This document shows, in pieces, positions 1-8,103 of a DNA stretch of 58,340 bases (its first letter is position 1; the number at the start of each line of letters is the position of its first letter). The notes beneath the pieces are model-generated. The model was not told where the DNA came from. It did no database searches and saw nothing but the letters and a program-made list of their open reading frames with translations. The position numbers were made by a program, and so were the translations under genes. Source of the DNA: a virus; IMG/VR virus record IMGVR_UViG_3300035670_000243, positions 1 through 58,340 of that record. One strand, written 5' to 3'.

Positions 1-236
1 TCGACAACGCTGCATCGACTGGGGTGCAGTTCGTGGGCAATTTGCGGTTGTACCGCGACGACGGGACTTCTCCAGTTGTGGCCTCTACCACGGGCGGCGG
101 CTCCATCACGCTTTACGCTGATAAGGTTTATGTTATAACTACGGGAGGTTCTGCGCTGACCCCAACCGAGTCGGCGAAGTTGATGAGCCTGCCCAGTAAT
201 GCTTTGACTACGCCGAACTTCTTGGCCCTTAAATAA
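1..236 (+). CDS. C-terminal end of a tail-fibre-like protein, continuing from the gene at 57014
   Basis: The frame starting at base 3 is open from the left edge to a TAA at 234-236, so this is the 3' end of a gene and not a short gene from the GTG at 24. The gene at 57014 leaves one spare base at 58340; joined to bases 1-2 it gives an ATC codon and the frame continues without a stop. The full protein would then be about 520 residues. The visible part is Thr/Gly/Ala-rich beta-type sequence ending in NFLALK, in keeping with a fibre or other virion surface protein. No family is recognised. Confidence 0.75.
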   Translation, partial: DNAASTGVQFVGNLRLYRDDGTSPVVASTTGGGSITLYADKVYVITTGGSALTPTESAKLMSLPSNALTTPNFLALK

Positions 237-244
237 GGTGTGAC

Positions 245-919
245 ATGGCTAACGTAAAGATCACCGACCTTTCAGCCGCAACCGCCCTTGGTGGCACTGA
301 GTTGTTTGAGTGCGTGCAGTCCTCGACTTCGGTGAAGGCGTCGGCTACGCAGATCCAGACGTTTGTGGGACAGTCACTCGCTGTTAGCAACGCAACAGGA
401 TCGTTTGATTCGATTACGGTTACGGCGGGTTCGATTCCGTACACGGCTGTTACTGGCAAGGTGTACGGATTCTTCTCGTCAAATCGTGATCAGCAGTACA
501 GCGCCAACGTCAACTCAGTTTTGAGTTTGGATGCTTCGGCTGACTTTAACGCTGGCGTGACGTTAGTTAGCAGCACCAACATTACCTTTGCAACAGCGGG
601 TATCTACGAGATCAACGCAGCGATTCAGTTTTCTAACACTGATAGTGCTGATCACGACGTAACCGTTTGGTTTCGCAAAGACGGTAATGACATCGTAGGT
701 TCTGCTTCAAAAGTCACTGTTGCTAAAGCAGCAGATGGCGGTGCTGCATTGTTGTCTATCTCTGGCATCGAAAGCTTCTCGATTAGCAGCTACATTCAGT
801 GCGTGGCTAATTTTGAAAGCTCGCTGGTGATTGCCAACTATGAAGCTGCCGTGGTTGGACCGCCTGCAATTCCGTCTATTCCGTCTGTTCGCATCTCTGC
901 CAAGAGGGTGGGTCTGTGA
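245..919 (+). CDS. Virion fibre-like protein
   Basis: A 224-residue protein with an AGGTGTGAC ribosome site directly before the ATG. It opens with MANVKITDLSAAT, an opening common in phage fibre or decoration proteins. The rest is rich in beta-strand-type sequence with alternating Val/Thr/Ser, and residues about 85-224 resemble the jelly-roll or C1q-like heads found at the end of phage fibres. I infer a surface-exposed structural role from composition and from its place in the late operon, 8 nt after the preceding fibre gene. The stop overlaps the start of the HNH gene by 4 nt. The exact fold and receptor are unknown. Confidence 0.6.
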   Translation: MANVKITDLSAATALGGTELFECVQSSTSVKASATQIQTFVGQSLAVSNATGSFDSITVTAGSIPYTAVTGKVYGFFSSNRDQQYSANVNSVLSLDASADFNAGVTLVSSTNITFATAGIYEINAAIQFSNTDSADHDVTVWFRKDGNDIVGSASKVTVAKAADGGAALLSISGIESFSISSYIQCVANFESSLVIANYEAAVVGPPAIPSIPSVRISAKRVGL

Positions 920-1443
920 AGATTGCAGTTGAGAAAACATGCAGTCATTGCAAAAAAGAACAGCCAATTTCTTGCTTTTATACTAGCGGGAAAAAAACCG
1001 ATGGCAGTGTTCAATACGCAAGTTGGTGCAAAAGCTGTATAAAGGAAAAGCAAGCGTCTTATCACAAAAAGACATGGGGTAAAGAAAAGCTCCATTATGT
1101 TGCTTTTAAACGAACAAAAACTGCTAGAAGTTATTTGGCGTACTTGCGCTCAAAAGCCAATCAGCGCAGATTAAATGAAGAAGTAATTTCTCTTGATGCT
1201 CTTGAAGTTATTTGGAACATTCAAGGTGGAAATTGCGCAATTACTGGATGGCCAATGACGATGGAACTGGCCAATGGTGTTGTTCAAACAAACTGCAGTA
1301 TTGACAGAATTGATTCTTCAAAAGGCTATGTGGTTGGCAATGTTCAACTTGTTTGCCGAGCTGTTAATGTTGCAAAAAGCGCTCTTTCAATGAGTGATTT
1401 TTTAAACTTATGTAAAGCGGTTGTAAGTAAAAATGGCTTATAA
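916..1443 (+). CDS. Free-standing HNH homing-type endonuclease
   Basis: A 175-residue protein. An N-terminal zinc finger is visible as C9-x2-C12 and C38-x2-C41, followed by a basic Lys/Arg-rich linker. The C-terminal half has the DRID...GYVVGNVQLVC...N signature (residues about 129-151) of phage HNH nucleases. The gene starts with GTG inside the stop of the upstream fibre gene and ends 11 nt into the next gene, so it is wedged between two structural genes with no spare DNA. Its sequence is clearly richer in A and T than its neighbours, which suggests recent arrival. Homing is the known behaviour of the family; activity here is inferred. Confidence 0.85.
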   Translation: MKIAVEKTCSHCKKEQPISCFYTSGKKTDGSVQYASWCKSCIKEKQASYHKKTWGKEKLHYVAFKRTKTARSYLAYLRSKANQRRLNEEVISLDALEVIWNIQGGNCAITGWPMTMELANGVVQTNCSIDRIDSSKGYVVGNVQLVCRAVNVAKSALSMSDFLNLCKAVVSKNGL

Positions 1444-1696
1444 AACTCCAGCATGGCAAAGATCTGAAGGCAAGTCTAAATCTGGCGGCTTGAACGAGGC
1501 CGGGCGACGGAGTGCAAAGCGCGAGGGGATGAATCTGAAGCCGCCGGTTAGTGCCGGGCAGGCGAAGAAGTCTCCCAAGGCAGCGGCACGCCGGAAGTCG
1601 TTCTGTGCGCGGATGTCTGGGATGCCGGGTCCGATGAAGGACGAGAAGGGCCGGCCCACTCGCAAGGCGTTGTCTTTGAGAAAGTGGGATTGCTGA
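1433..1696 (+). CDS. Small basic DUF6321-type phage protein
   Basis: An 87-residue, strongly basic protein that starts MAYKTPAWQRSEGKSKSGG and ends in KALSLRKWDC. The opening, the middle KSFCARMSGM segment and the C-terminal LRKWxC end match the small phage family I know as DUF6321, usually found among virion genes. Its biochemical role is unknown. Basic composition suggests binding to DNA or to another virion part. The start lies inside the 3' end of the HNH gene, so an insertion there must have left this gene translatable. Confidence 0.7.
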   Translation: MAYKTPAWQRSEGKSKSGGLNEAGRRSAKREGMNLKPPVSAGQAKKSPKAAARRKSFCARMSGMPGPMKDEKGRPTRKALSLRKWDC

Positions 1697-1827
1697 TGAG
1701 TGGCGGGCTGGGATTTTGGGACAGGGTATCTATTAATTTGTTAGTCATTAAGGCAAACTTAAACTTGTTGATGATCCGGATCAAACTGTTTGCGGCTAAG
1801 CCGCGAGGGTATCTAAATGGGCGTTAA
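1696..1827 (+). CDS. Possible 43-residue hydrophobic/basic peptide
   Basis: An ATG overlapping the TGA of the upstream gene (TGATG) opens a 44-codon frame running 11 nt into the next gene. The peptide starts MSGGLGFWDRV and has a hydrophobic stretch rich in Leu/Ile/Asn with Lys/Arg at the end. The coupling to both neighbours fits the style of this genome, but the DNA here also has an inverted repeat (GCGGC-TAA-GCCGC, 1792-1804), so the region may instead be an untranslated spacer. No family is recognised. Confidence 0.35.
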   Translation: MSGGLGFWDRVSINLLVIKANLNLLMIRIKLFAAKPRGYLNGR

Positions 1828-2938
1828 GTACGTAAAGGACTTTGATTTTTCACAGCTTGGAAATCCTAACGTCCAGCGGTACGCCAAGGGCGGCAAGGTT
1901 GAGAAGGTGATGGGCGAGTACAAGCGGGGTGAGCTGCACTCGGGCAGCAAAAAGGGCCCGGTTGTAAAGAGCCGCAAGCAGGCTGTTGCGATTGCGCTGT
2001 CTGAGGCGCGTAAGGCCGGCCAGAAGGTTGTGAAGAAGGCCGAGGGCGGGTACCAAGAGTCGCCGCCTGAGATGAAGTCTGAGAGCTTCAAGGAGGCTTT
2101 CCGCCGGGCGCGTAACGCGGGGCAGAAAGAATTCTCTTGGCGGGGTGAGCGATACACGACCAAACTGAAGGAAGAGGTGAAGCCTCGGGAAGAGGCAAAG
2201 GAGCGTGTCGCTGGCGAGCCCGGTTCAAAGGGTGGTCCGTCCAGCCGGCAGGGTCCGCGCCGCGTGGCTGAGGCGAAGAGCGAGAAGTCCGAGCGCCCGC
2301 GTTATTCTGGCGTGTACGGTGAGACTCGCGAGGCGCTTTCCAGCCTGTCTCCGGAGCAGAAGAAGGAGGCTCTGAAGACTGGCGTGGCGGGGGCGCTGTC
2401 AATGATTCCGGTTGCGCGTGCTGTGCGTGCTGCGCGAGGGGCTGCTTCGATGGGTCGCACTGGCGAAGTGGGGGTGCGCGGTATGACGCTGGCTCAGCGC
2501 GAGCGTGACGCTGCCGCAGCGGCGGAAGCCGCCAAGCGGGTGAAGCGCCTGAGGGATACGGCTCAGGCTCGCTCGCGACTTTCCAAGGGGGCTGCGTACG
2601 CCGAGGGCGGCGCTGTTAGCGCGTACGGCGACAAGAAGGGTCCGTATCGCGGTAGCCCCAAAAAGGCGCGGGAACTGGGCCGGCAGGACCGTCGCGAGCG
2701 TCTTGCTCGAGAAGCCATGGAGCGTGCTGAGAAGTACGCGCCTGGCCTCAGCCTTGACATGAAGGCGAAGGGCGGGATGGCCAAGCACGAAGATGTCAAG
2801 ATGGACAAGGCGGTGGTGCGCAAGGCTGTGCATAAGCACGAGAAGTCGATGCACCCCGGCAAGCCGCTGACCAAGCTTCGCAATGGCGGGGTTCCGTCGT
2901 ACGGTCGAAAGCCCATGTATGGCGGCGGAAAGTGCTAA
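1817..2938 (+). CDS. Basic virion-associated protein with DUF6496 domain
   Basis: A 373-residue, Lys/Arg/Gly-rich protein with a GAGGG ribosome site upstream of ATG 1817. Residues about 28-65 (KVMGEYKRGELHSGS and onward to ALSEARKAG) match the small phage domain known as DUF6496. The rest is low-complexity, with repeated AKGG/AEGG motifs and a YGRKPMYGGGKC end. These features are common in phage virion-associated proteins, but the function is unknown. It lies between small structural genes and a connector-like gene. Confidence 0.65.
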   Translation: MGVKYVKDFDFSQLGNPNVQRYAKGGKVEKVMGEYKRGELHSGSKKGPVVKSRKQAVAIALSEARKAGQKVVKKAEGGYQESPPEMKSESFKEAFRRARNAGQKEFSWRGERYTTKLKEEVKPREEAKERVAGEPGSKGGPSSRQGPRRVAEAKSEKSERPRYSGVYGETREALSSLSPEQKKEALKTGVAGALSMIPVARAVRAARGAASMGRTGEVGVRGMTLAQRERDAAAAAEAAKRVKRLRDTAQARSRLSKGAAYAEGGAVSAYGDKKGPYRGSPKKARELGRQDRRERLAREAMERAEKYAPGLSLDMKAKGGMAKHEDVKMDKAVVRKAVHKHEKSMHPGKPLTKLRNGGVPSYGRKPMYGGGKC

Positions 2939-3003
2939 AATAGCCTCCGTCCAGTCATTGGGGTCTGCTTGATACGGCGGGCCACTGCGCAAGAGGGACC
3001 CTA

Positions 3004-3999
3004 ATGGCAACTTCCGGAACGGTATCGACAACTCAATTTACGACTAGGCAGGTCATTGACCATGCCTACAGGCGTTGTCGGCTGGGTGCGCAACAGATCA
3101 CCTCAGAGATGATTGATGTTGCGAACGATCAGCTTTACCTTGTTCTGAGTAACCTTGCCAACCGTGGCGTTCAGCTGTGGTGTATTGAGAAACTAATCAT
3201 GCCGTTGTACGAGGGGAACGGCGCTGTGACGCTGCCTCTTGGGACGGTTGACGTTTTGAATACCAACTTGCGCACGTTGGCTCAGGTCTCTGGCGTGGAG
3301 ACTTCGACGGCGACGGAGTTTCAGGTATACGTTGCTGGCGGCGCTACGGCGACGACTGTGGGTGTATTGTGGAGCGCCGCTGCTGTTCCGTTTGTGGTGG
3401 AGCAATCTGCGGACGGCGTAAGTTGGAGCGCGGTTGCGACTGAACAAGACACGACTGCTCCGACGCAGGGCGCTGGCGAGTGGTTGTGGGTAGACTTTGA
3501 CGCTACGACGACGAACGTGTATTTCCGCGTTCGCGCTACGAGCGGTACGCTTTCGGTCTCGGACGTATATTTTGGGAACACGCCTACAGAAATCCCTATA
3601 GCGCGATTGAATCGCGATGACTATACGGCGCTGCCCAACAAATACTTCCTTGGCCGACCTTTGCAGTTCTGGTTTGATCGACAGATCGACCAGCCGGTGA
3701 TGCGTCTGTGGCCGGTTCCTAATTTGGCTGCGACGACGCAGCAGATTGTTTTGTGGCGGCACCGGTACATCCAAGACGTTGGGTCGATGACCCAAGAACT
3801 GGACATTCCGCAGCGTTGGTTTGACGCGATTGTTGCGCTTCTGGCTGCGAAGCTGGCGGAGGAAACTCCGGAAGTTGATTCGCAGTTGATGCCGATTCTG
3901 GATACGAAGGCTGCGAAGGCTTTGGCGGAAGCGGAGAGCGAAGAGCGCGATAATTCGCCGATTTACTGGGCCCCGTCCATTAATTGTTACACGAGGTAA
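3004..3999 (+). CDS. Head-tail connector-like virion protein
   Basis: A 331-residue protein. The N-terminal segment (about residues 14-80, VIDHAYRRCRLGAQQ and following helices) and the C-terminal segment (about 205-331, with the QRWFDAIVALLAAKLA helix) resemble adaptor or stopper proteins at the portal-tail junction, such as the P22 gp4-like group. Between them, residues about 100-195 form a Thr/Val/Ala-rich beta domain that looks like an inserted sandwich fold. The assignment is from general pattern and context, not a diagnostic motif. The ribosome site GAGGGA overlaps a possible hairpin (2961-3001). Confidence 0.5.
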   Translation: MATSGTVSTTQFTTRQVIDHAYRRCRLGAQQITSEMIDVANDQLYLVLSNLANRGVQLWCIEKLIMPLYEGNGAVTLPLGTVDVLNTNLRTLAQVSGVETSTATEFQVYVAGGATATTVGVLWSAAAVPFVVEQSADGVSWSAVATEQDTTAPTQGAGEWLWVDFDATTTNVYFRVRATSGTLSVSDVYFGNTPTEIPIARLNRDDYTALPNKYFLGRPLQFWFDRQIDQPVMRLWPVPNLAATTQQIVLWRHRYIQDVGSMTQELDIPQRWFDAIVALLAAKLAEETPEVDSQLMPILDTKAAKALAEAESEERDNSPIYWAPSINCYTR

Positions 4000-4001
4000 G
4001 T

Positions 4002-4226
4002 ATGGGATTGTTTCTCGACACTCGTGGGCTGACGTATGCAGCTATTGGCTGTTGTGATCGTTGCAAAATTAAGTATCCTTTAGGGGCTCTTGGTCCAGAC
4101 CCAAATGCGCCTGGTTTGAGGGTTTGCATAGAGTGTACTGACCAACTGGACCCTTACCGTCTTCCTGCGCGTCAGACAGAGCGAATTACTTTGCCGTTTG
4201 TGCGCCCTGATGTGCCGTTGGAGTAA
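4002..4226 (+). CDS. Small zinc-ribbon-like protein in the tail module
   Basis: A 74-residue protein. I take ATG 4002 (MGLFLDTRG), preceded by GAGG at 3993-3996, over the in-frame ATG at 3984, which lies inside the upstream gene. Cys pairs C-x2-C at about residues 18-21 and 43-46 suggest one bound metal ion. It follows the connector-like gene by 2 nt and precedes the S74 fibre gene by 6 nt, so it is probably cotranslated with both. Similar small two-CxxC proteins occur next to connector genes in other phages; the role is unknown. Confidence 0.6.
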   Translation: MGLFLDTRGLTYAAIGCCDRCKIKYPLGALGPDPNAPGLRVCIECTDQLDPYRLPARQTERITLPFVRPDVPLE

Positions 4227-4232
4227 AAGACT

Positions 4233-6590
4233 ATGACGACTATTCTGATCAAAAAGAGTGACACTCCTGGTGCAGTCCCCACCACGGCAAATCTGACGAA
4301 TGCTGCGGGCGGAGCGGAGATGGCAGTTAACACTGCCGACAAGCGCCTGTTCTCGATAAACAGCAGCAGCGCGATCATTGAGGTCGGTACCAACCCGTCG
4401 AGCTTAACTTGCGCGGATGCTTCGCTGACGATTGCGCGGATTGGAAGTCTCACCATCAGCAACAACCTCACCCTCTCCGGCGGCACAGCCAACGGCGTGC
4501 TGTATCTGGACGGCAGCAAGGTGGCGACGAGTGGGAGTGCGTTGGTATTCAACGGCACAAACCTTGGTATTGGCACTAACAGCCCGTCAAAGAGGATTGA
4601 CGCAAGAACTAGCGCGGCAGGAGAGGCTGCGTTAATTACTATAAGCAATGACGATACAAGCGGAACAACCGTTTCATCTATTGAGTTCGCATCTTCTGGC
4701 GTTGCAAAAGCATCTATTGCTGCTGCCGTTTATGGCGATGGATGGATGTCGTTTAGGAATAATAACAACACGGAAAAAATGCGGTTAACTGCGGGTGGAG
4801 ACCTTGGCATCGGGACGAGTTCGCCGGGGTCGCTTTGGTCTGGCGCAAATAAACTGGTAATTGGAGGAGGCTCTGGCGCGTCTGGACTCACCATTTACAC
4901 AGGAACTACTGACGCAGGAACCTTAGCGTTTGGCGATGGAACAACGGGTTCTGACCCCTACAGTGGGTACGTCCAATACAACCATAGTTCCAATTCGTTT
5001 TTGTTTGGCACTTCTGGAACCACCAAAGCCACGCTCGACTCCTCCGGCAACCTCGGCTTGGGCGTCACGCCGAGTGCGTTTGGTGCAGCACAAAAAGCCG
5101 TGCAAGTTCTAAACGGTTCGCTGTATGCGGATGCCAGCAGTGCTGGTGTTCAGTACAACTCGTTCTTTAATGGAACAAATGAGCGTTATATCGCCAACGG
5201 GAACGCCACTTCTTACTACCAAGCAAGCGGCCAGCATATCTGGCGCACCGCCCCCTCCGGCACCGCAGGCAACACCATCTCGTTCACGCAGGCGATGACG
5301 CTGCAAGGCACTTCTAACGTAGATTTGGGTCTTGGAACAACCTCCCCAAAAAATAATGCTGGCTACGCTACCTTCACGCTTAACAACGCAACCAACGGCG
5401 GCGTGGTTCAGTTTTGCCAAGCCGATACAACTATTGGTCAGTTGTTTTTTGACGGTAACGGCGGCACGTTAAAAACGGTTAGTAATACTGCTTTTATTTT
5501 CGGCACCAACAACACCGAACGCGCCCGCATCACGAGCGGGGGGGATTTTGGTATTGGGGTGACTTCACCGGGGGCAAAACTAGAAGCTTCTTCAGTCAAC
5601 AGCGGTGGCACTTTAGGTAGTGGTGAACAAGTAATCATCACTCGCAACACCGGAACTAGTAGCGGCGCTAGGGGCGCTGCGTGGCGCATGTGTTATGGGA
5701 CTTCAACAAGTCCATCGGCCCAGATTGATTTAATCAACGGATCTTCTAACCAAGAAGGTTCAATGTCGTTTGCAACAACAAACAGCAGCGGCACATTTGC
5801 CGAACGCGCCCGCATCACGAGCGGGGGGGATTTTGAATTACAAAACGGTGACCTGTTTGTTTCGGCAGGTTCTGGCACTTCCTATGCAACCAGACTGTTA
5901 ACGGAATATGCGTTTCCATACGTTAATTCGTATTTTGATTCAGTAGCAGGAGCGTCGTATAGCGGGCAATTGATATTCCGCAATAGTTCAGGCGGCGGAA
6001 GTATGACCGAACGCGCCCGCATCACGAGCGGGGGGGATTTTTACATTGGCAATTCAACAGGCGATGCAAGGCTTTTGGTATCAAAGGCTTCAGATCAAAC
6101 AGAAGCCGCCCCGCACGTAAGAATTGAAGGAAACGGATATTCTGGCTATCACTGGCTTGATGCTACTGCTTATTACATAGGTCAAAATAGCGGATCAAGA
6201 AGTTTGCGTGTTTACTCAAGCGCAGAAACCGCTGGTGTTGAATTGGCTGCTGGCGGGACATCGTGGGGGACGTTCTCTGACGAAAGACTGAAATACGACA
6301 TTGAGCCTGTAACAAACGCAATTGAATCTTTAGCAAATATCCGAACGGTCAAGTACCGACTAAAAGACGTTGACTCTCCAAAATCTAAAAAGAAGATTGG
6401 TGTTATTGCCCAAGACCTTGTTGGAGTTATTGACGAAGTTATTGACAGTTCAAAGCGTCCAGATGACGAAACGGATTACTTGAATGTCCGGTATTCGGAA
6501 CTAATCCCTGTGTTGGTCAAGGCCATCCAAGAACAGCAAGCAATGATTAACGAACTGAAAGCCGAAGTATCGGCATTGAAAGGAGCCTAA
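4233..6590 (+). CDS. Tail fibre/spike with C-terminal S74 self-cleaving chaperone domain
   Basis: A 785-residue protein. The body is Gly/Ser/Thr-rich with repeated ARITSGGDF-type motifs that are also exact DNA repeats. The last 104 residues, from SDERLKYDIEPV at 682 to the coiled-coil ELKAEVSALKGA end, are an intramolecular chaperone (peptidase S74) domain. In this family the domain trimerises, helps the fibre fold and then cuts itself off just before its first Ser; here S682 and K687 would be the catalytic pair, leaving a mature fibre of about 681 residues. It most likely contacts the host surface. The N-terminal attachment part is not recognised. Confidence 0.85.
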   Translation: MTTILIKKSDTPGAVPTTANLTNAAGGAEMAVNTADKRLFSINSSSAIIEVGTNPSSLTCADASLTIARIGSLTISNNLTLSGGTANGVLYLDGSKVATSGSALVFNGTNLGIGTNSPSKRIDARTSAAGEAALITISNDDTSGTTVSSIEFASSGVAKASIAAAVYGDGWMSFRNNNNTEKMRLTAGGDLGIGTSSPGSLWSGANKLVIGGGSGASGLTIYTGTTDAGTLAFGDGTTGSDPYSGYVQYNHSSNSFLFGTSGTTKATLDSSGNLGLGVTPSAFGAAQKAVQVLNGSLYADASSAGVQYNSFFNGTNERYIANGNATSYYQASGQHIWRTAPSGTAGNTISFTQAMTLQGTSNVDLGLGTTSPKNNAGYATFTLNNATNGGVVQFCQADTTIGQLFFDGNGGTLKTVSNTAFIFGTNNTERARITSGGDFGIGVTSPGAKLEASSVNSGGTLGSGEQVIITRNTGTSSGARGAAWRMCYGTSTSPSAQIDLINGSSNQEGSMSFATTNSSGTFAERARITSGGDFELQNGDLFVSAGSGTSYATRLLTEYAFPYVNSYFDSVAGASYSGQLIFRNSSGGGSMTERARITSGGDFYIGNSTGDARLLVSKASDQTEAAPHVRIEGNGYSGYHWLDATAYYIGQNSGSRSLRVYSSAETAGVELAAGGTSWGTFSDERLKYDIEPVTNAIESLANIRTVKYRLKDVDSPKSKKKIGVIAQDLVGVIDEVIDSSKRPDDETDYLNVRYSELIPVLVKAIQEQQAMINELKAEVSALKGA
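5515..6041 (+). repeat. Three exact 35-bp in-frame repeats within the fibre gene
   Basis: The same 35 bases, beginning CCGAACGCGCCCGC and ending GGGGGGGATTTT, occur at 5515-5549, 5800-5834 and 6007-6041. Spacings of 285 and 207 nt are multiples of three, so each copy encodes ERARITSGGDF in frame. Identity at DNA level, including silent positions and a run of seven G, points to recent duplication or gene conversion and gives sites for recombination between fibre modules. Confidence 0.9.
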
Positions 6591-6593
6591 ATC

Positions 6594-6746
6594 GTGGAAG
6601 TCGAACTGAAAGTGTCTATCGAAGAGGCCGTCGCCATCGTGAACCTGTTGGGTAGCCTCCAGACTAGTCAAGGCGCAGGGCCGCTGTGGCAGAAACTGAA
6701 GGCGCAAGTGGAGCCGCATCTACCGAAGCCCGAGAAAGACAAGTGA
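6594..6746 (+). CDS. Small hypothetical protein, 50 residues
   Basis: A GTG start 8 nt after a clear AGGAG (6581-6585) opens a 50-residue frame, MEVELKVSIEEAVAIVNLL to KPEKDK. It ends TGA overlapping the GTG of the next gene (GTGA). The sequence is amphipathic helix followed by a Pro/Lys-rich tail. It is the first gene after the fibre and leads into the membrane/lysis genes. No family is recognised, but the ribosome site and tight coupling make it likely real. Confidence 0.65.
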   Translation: MEVELKVSIEEAVAIVNLLGSLQTSQGAGPLWQKLKAQVEPHLPKPEKDK

Positions 6747-7006
6747 ACACCGGCTGGCTGATCGTGTTTGTGCTGCTGAACGCAGCCGACATCTACACCA
6801 CGCACACAGTGCTGAAGCAAGGCGGGCGGGAACTGAACCCGGTACTCGCCAAGTTGTTTGAGCAGTTTGACCCTATCGTTGTGATGGTAACTTTAAAGTT
6901 ACTGGCGGTGTGGGCGTTGTGGTATGTGGACGTTTACTGGATCACGGCGCTGGCCTGCTGCGTGTATCTGTACGTTGTCGTTAACAATTGGTACGAGATG
7001 AAGTAA
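6743..7006 (+). CDS. Integral membrane protein, DUF5658-like
   Basis: An 87-residue protein from GTG 6743, which overlaps the upstream stop; longer in-frame starts lie inside the upstream gene. Hydrophobic segments cover about residues 4-20, 46-62 and 64-80. The first is followed by a NAADIYTTHTVLKQGGRELNP stretch whose N-x2-D-x3-T...ExNP pattern resembles the DUF5658 membrane family. It sits directly before a one-segment membrane protein and a holin, so a role in lysis or membrane targeting is possible but not shown. Confidence 0.6.
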   Translation: MNTGWLIVFVLLNAADIYTTHTVLKQGGRELNPVLAKLFEQFDPIVVMVTLKLLAVWALWYVDVYWITALACCVYLYVVVNNWYEMK

Positions 7007-7227
7007 TGGACATCCAAGTGCTGTTTAACATTGTCGTGGGAGTGGCTGCGTTCTTCGGCGGGTGGATGTTAAGCAGCATCAGCCGAGCTATTGAACGTCT
7101 GGATAACGATGTGCGTGATATGCCACACGTTTATGTAACCCAGGCTGCCTATCAGCGTGATATTACCGAGATTAAAGAGATGCTAGGCAAGATCTTCGAC
7201 CGGCTTGAGACAAAGGCCGACAAATGA
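7006..7227 (+). CDS. Small membrane-anchored coiled-coil protein (lysis cassette)
   Basis: A 73-residue protein starting at ATG 7006 in a TAATG overlap with the upstream gene. Residues about 5-27 form one membrane segment (LFNIVVGVAAFFGGWML), followed by a soluble helical tail with heptad-like spacing ending in MLGKIFDRLETKADK. This layout is shared by small phage lysis accessory proteins. It overlaps the holin start by 4 nt. Whether it acts in lysis is inferred from position. Confidence 0.55.
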   Translation: MDIQVLFNIVVGVAAFFGGWMLSSISRAIERLDNDVRDMPHVYVTQAAYQRDITEIKEMLGKIFDRLETKADK

Positions 7228-7766
7228 TTCCTGCCGCGTTAGCCCCTATCCTCAAGCCCCTGCTGGCTAATGGCCTTGGCCTAGTGGCCAATGCTGTGCT
7301 GGCAAAGGGTAAGAAGGTTGTGGAAGACAAGTTGGGAGTAGAACTCAAGCCTGACATGTCTAGTGAAGATCTGGCGAAAGTGCAGATCGCGGCCATGGAG
7401 CATGAGGAAGAACTCATGCGGCTTCGTATCGAGGAGGACAAACTCGATCTTGCCGAGTTGGAGTTACGCCTCAAGGACGTTGACTCGGCTCGTGACCGCG
7501 AAACTGCCATTGCCACGAGCAAGGACGCTCCGCTGCTCAACAAGATCGTCACTCCTATCCTTGCGCTGGGCCTTCTAACAATGACCTTCACGCTGTTTGG
7601 CGTGGTCATGTTTGACAACAACCCGGTCGAGGCATCCCGCAAGGACATTCTCATCTACGTCCTTGGGGTACTGTCGGCCATCAGTACGCAAGTGGTGTCG
7701 TATTACTTTGGGTCTAGCCAAGGTTCCAAGGACAAGGGCGAGCAGCTTAAGGAGGCGATGAAATGA
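7224..7766 (+). CDS. Holin, coiled-coil plus two or three membrane segments
   Basis: A 180-residue protein. A hydrophobic N-terminal stretch (about 1-27) is followed by a charged coiled coil (about 47-95) and two clear membrane segments at about 107-130 and 142-162. The charged tail includes YYFGSSQGSKDKGEQLKEA; a segment of this kind is typical of phage holins of the 3-TM type. Holins open the inner membrane at the end of infection so the endolysin reaches the wall. It overlaps the peptidase gene after it by 4 nt, a standard holin-endolysin pairing. Confidence 0.8.
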   Translation: MIPAALAPILKPLLANGLGLVANAVLAKGKKVVEDKLGVELKPDMSSEDLAKVQIAAMEHEEELMRLRIEEDKLDLAELELRLKDVDSARDRETAIATSKDAPLLNKIVTPILALGLLTMTFTLFGVVMFDNNPVEASRKDILIYVLGVLSAISTQVVSYYFGSSQGSKDKGEQLKEAMK

Positions 7767-8101
7767 GCCTCGTAGCCGAACAAGCCGCCTTCTTGCTGGA
7801 TGTCTGCAAGTTGATTCAATACGCCACGGAGCAAGGCTTTGTGGTGACGGGCGGTGAATTAGCCCGCACGGTCGAACAGCAGCAGATTTACGTCAAGTCG
7901 GGTCGCAGCAAGACGATGAACAGCATCCATTTGAAGCGATGCGCCATCGACCTTAATTTCTTCAAAGACGGCAAGTTGACCTACGATATTAAGGAACTGA
8001 CCCCGGTTGGTAAATATTGGGAGTCATTGCACCCCAAAAACCAATGGGGCGGGTTCTGGAAGTCGTTTAAGGACGTACCGCACTTTCAACGCACGGTGTA
8101 A
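7763..8101 (+). CDS. M15-family peptidoglycan peptidase (endolysin)
   Basis: A 112-residue protein. The zinc site of VanY/L-alanyl-D-glutamate peptidases is visible as SIHLKRCAIDL (H56 and D63) plus H107 in DVPHFQ; the family cuts cross-linking or stem peptides of the cell wall. There is no signal peptide, so export would depend on the holin. Its length fits a bare catalytic domain without a wall-binding part. It lies 1 nt after the holin and just before an adaptor gene, so the lysis cassette is embedded inside the tail module and not placed at the end of the late operon. Confidence 0.85.
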   Translation: MSLVAEQAAFLLDVCKLIQYATEQGFVVTGGELARTVEQQQIYVKSGRSKTMNSIHLKRCAIDLNFFKDGKLTYDIKELTPVGKYWESLHPKNQWGGFWKSFKDVPHFQRTV

Positions 8102-8103
8102 CC

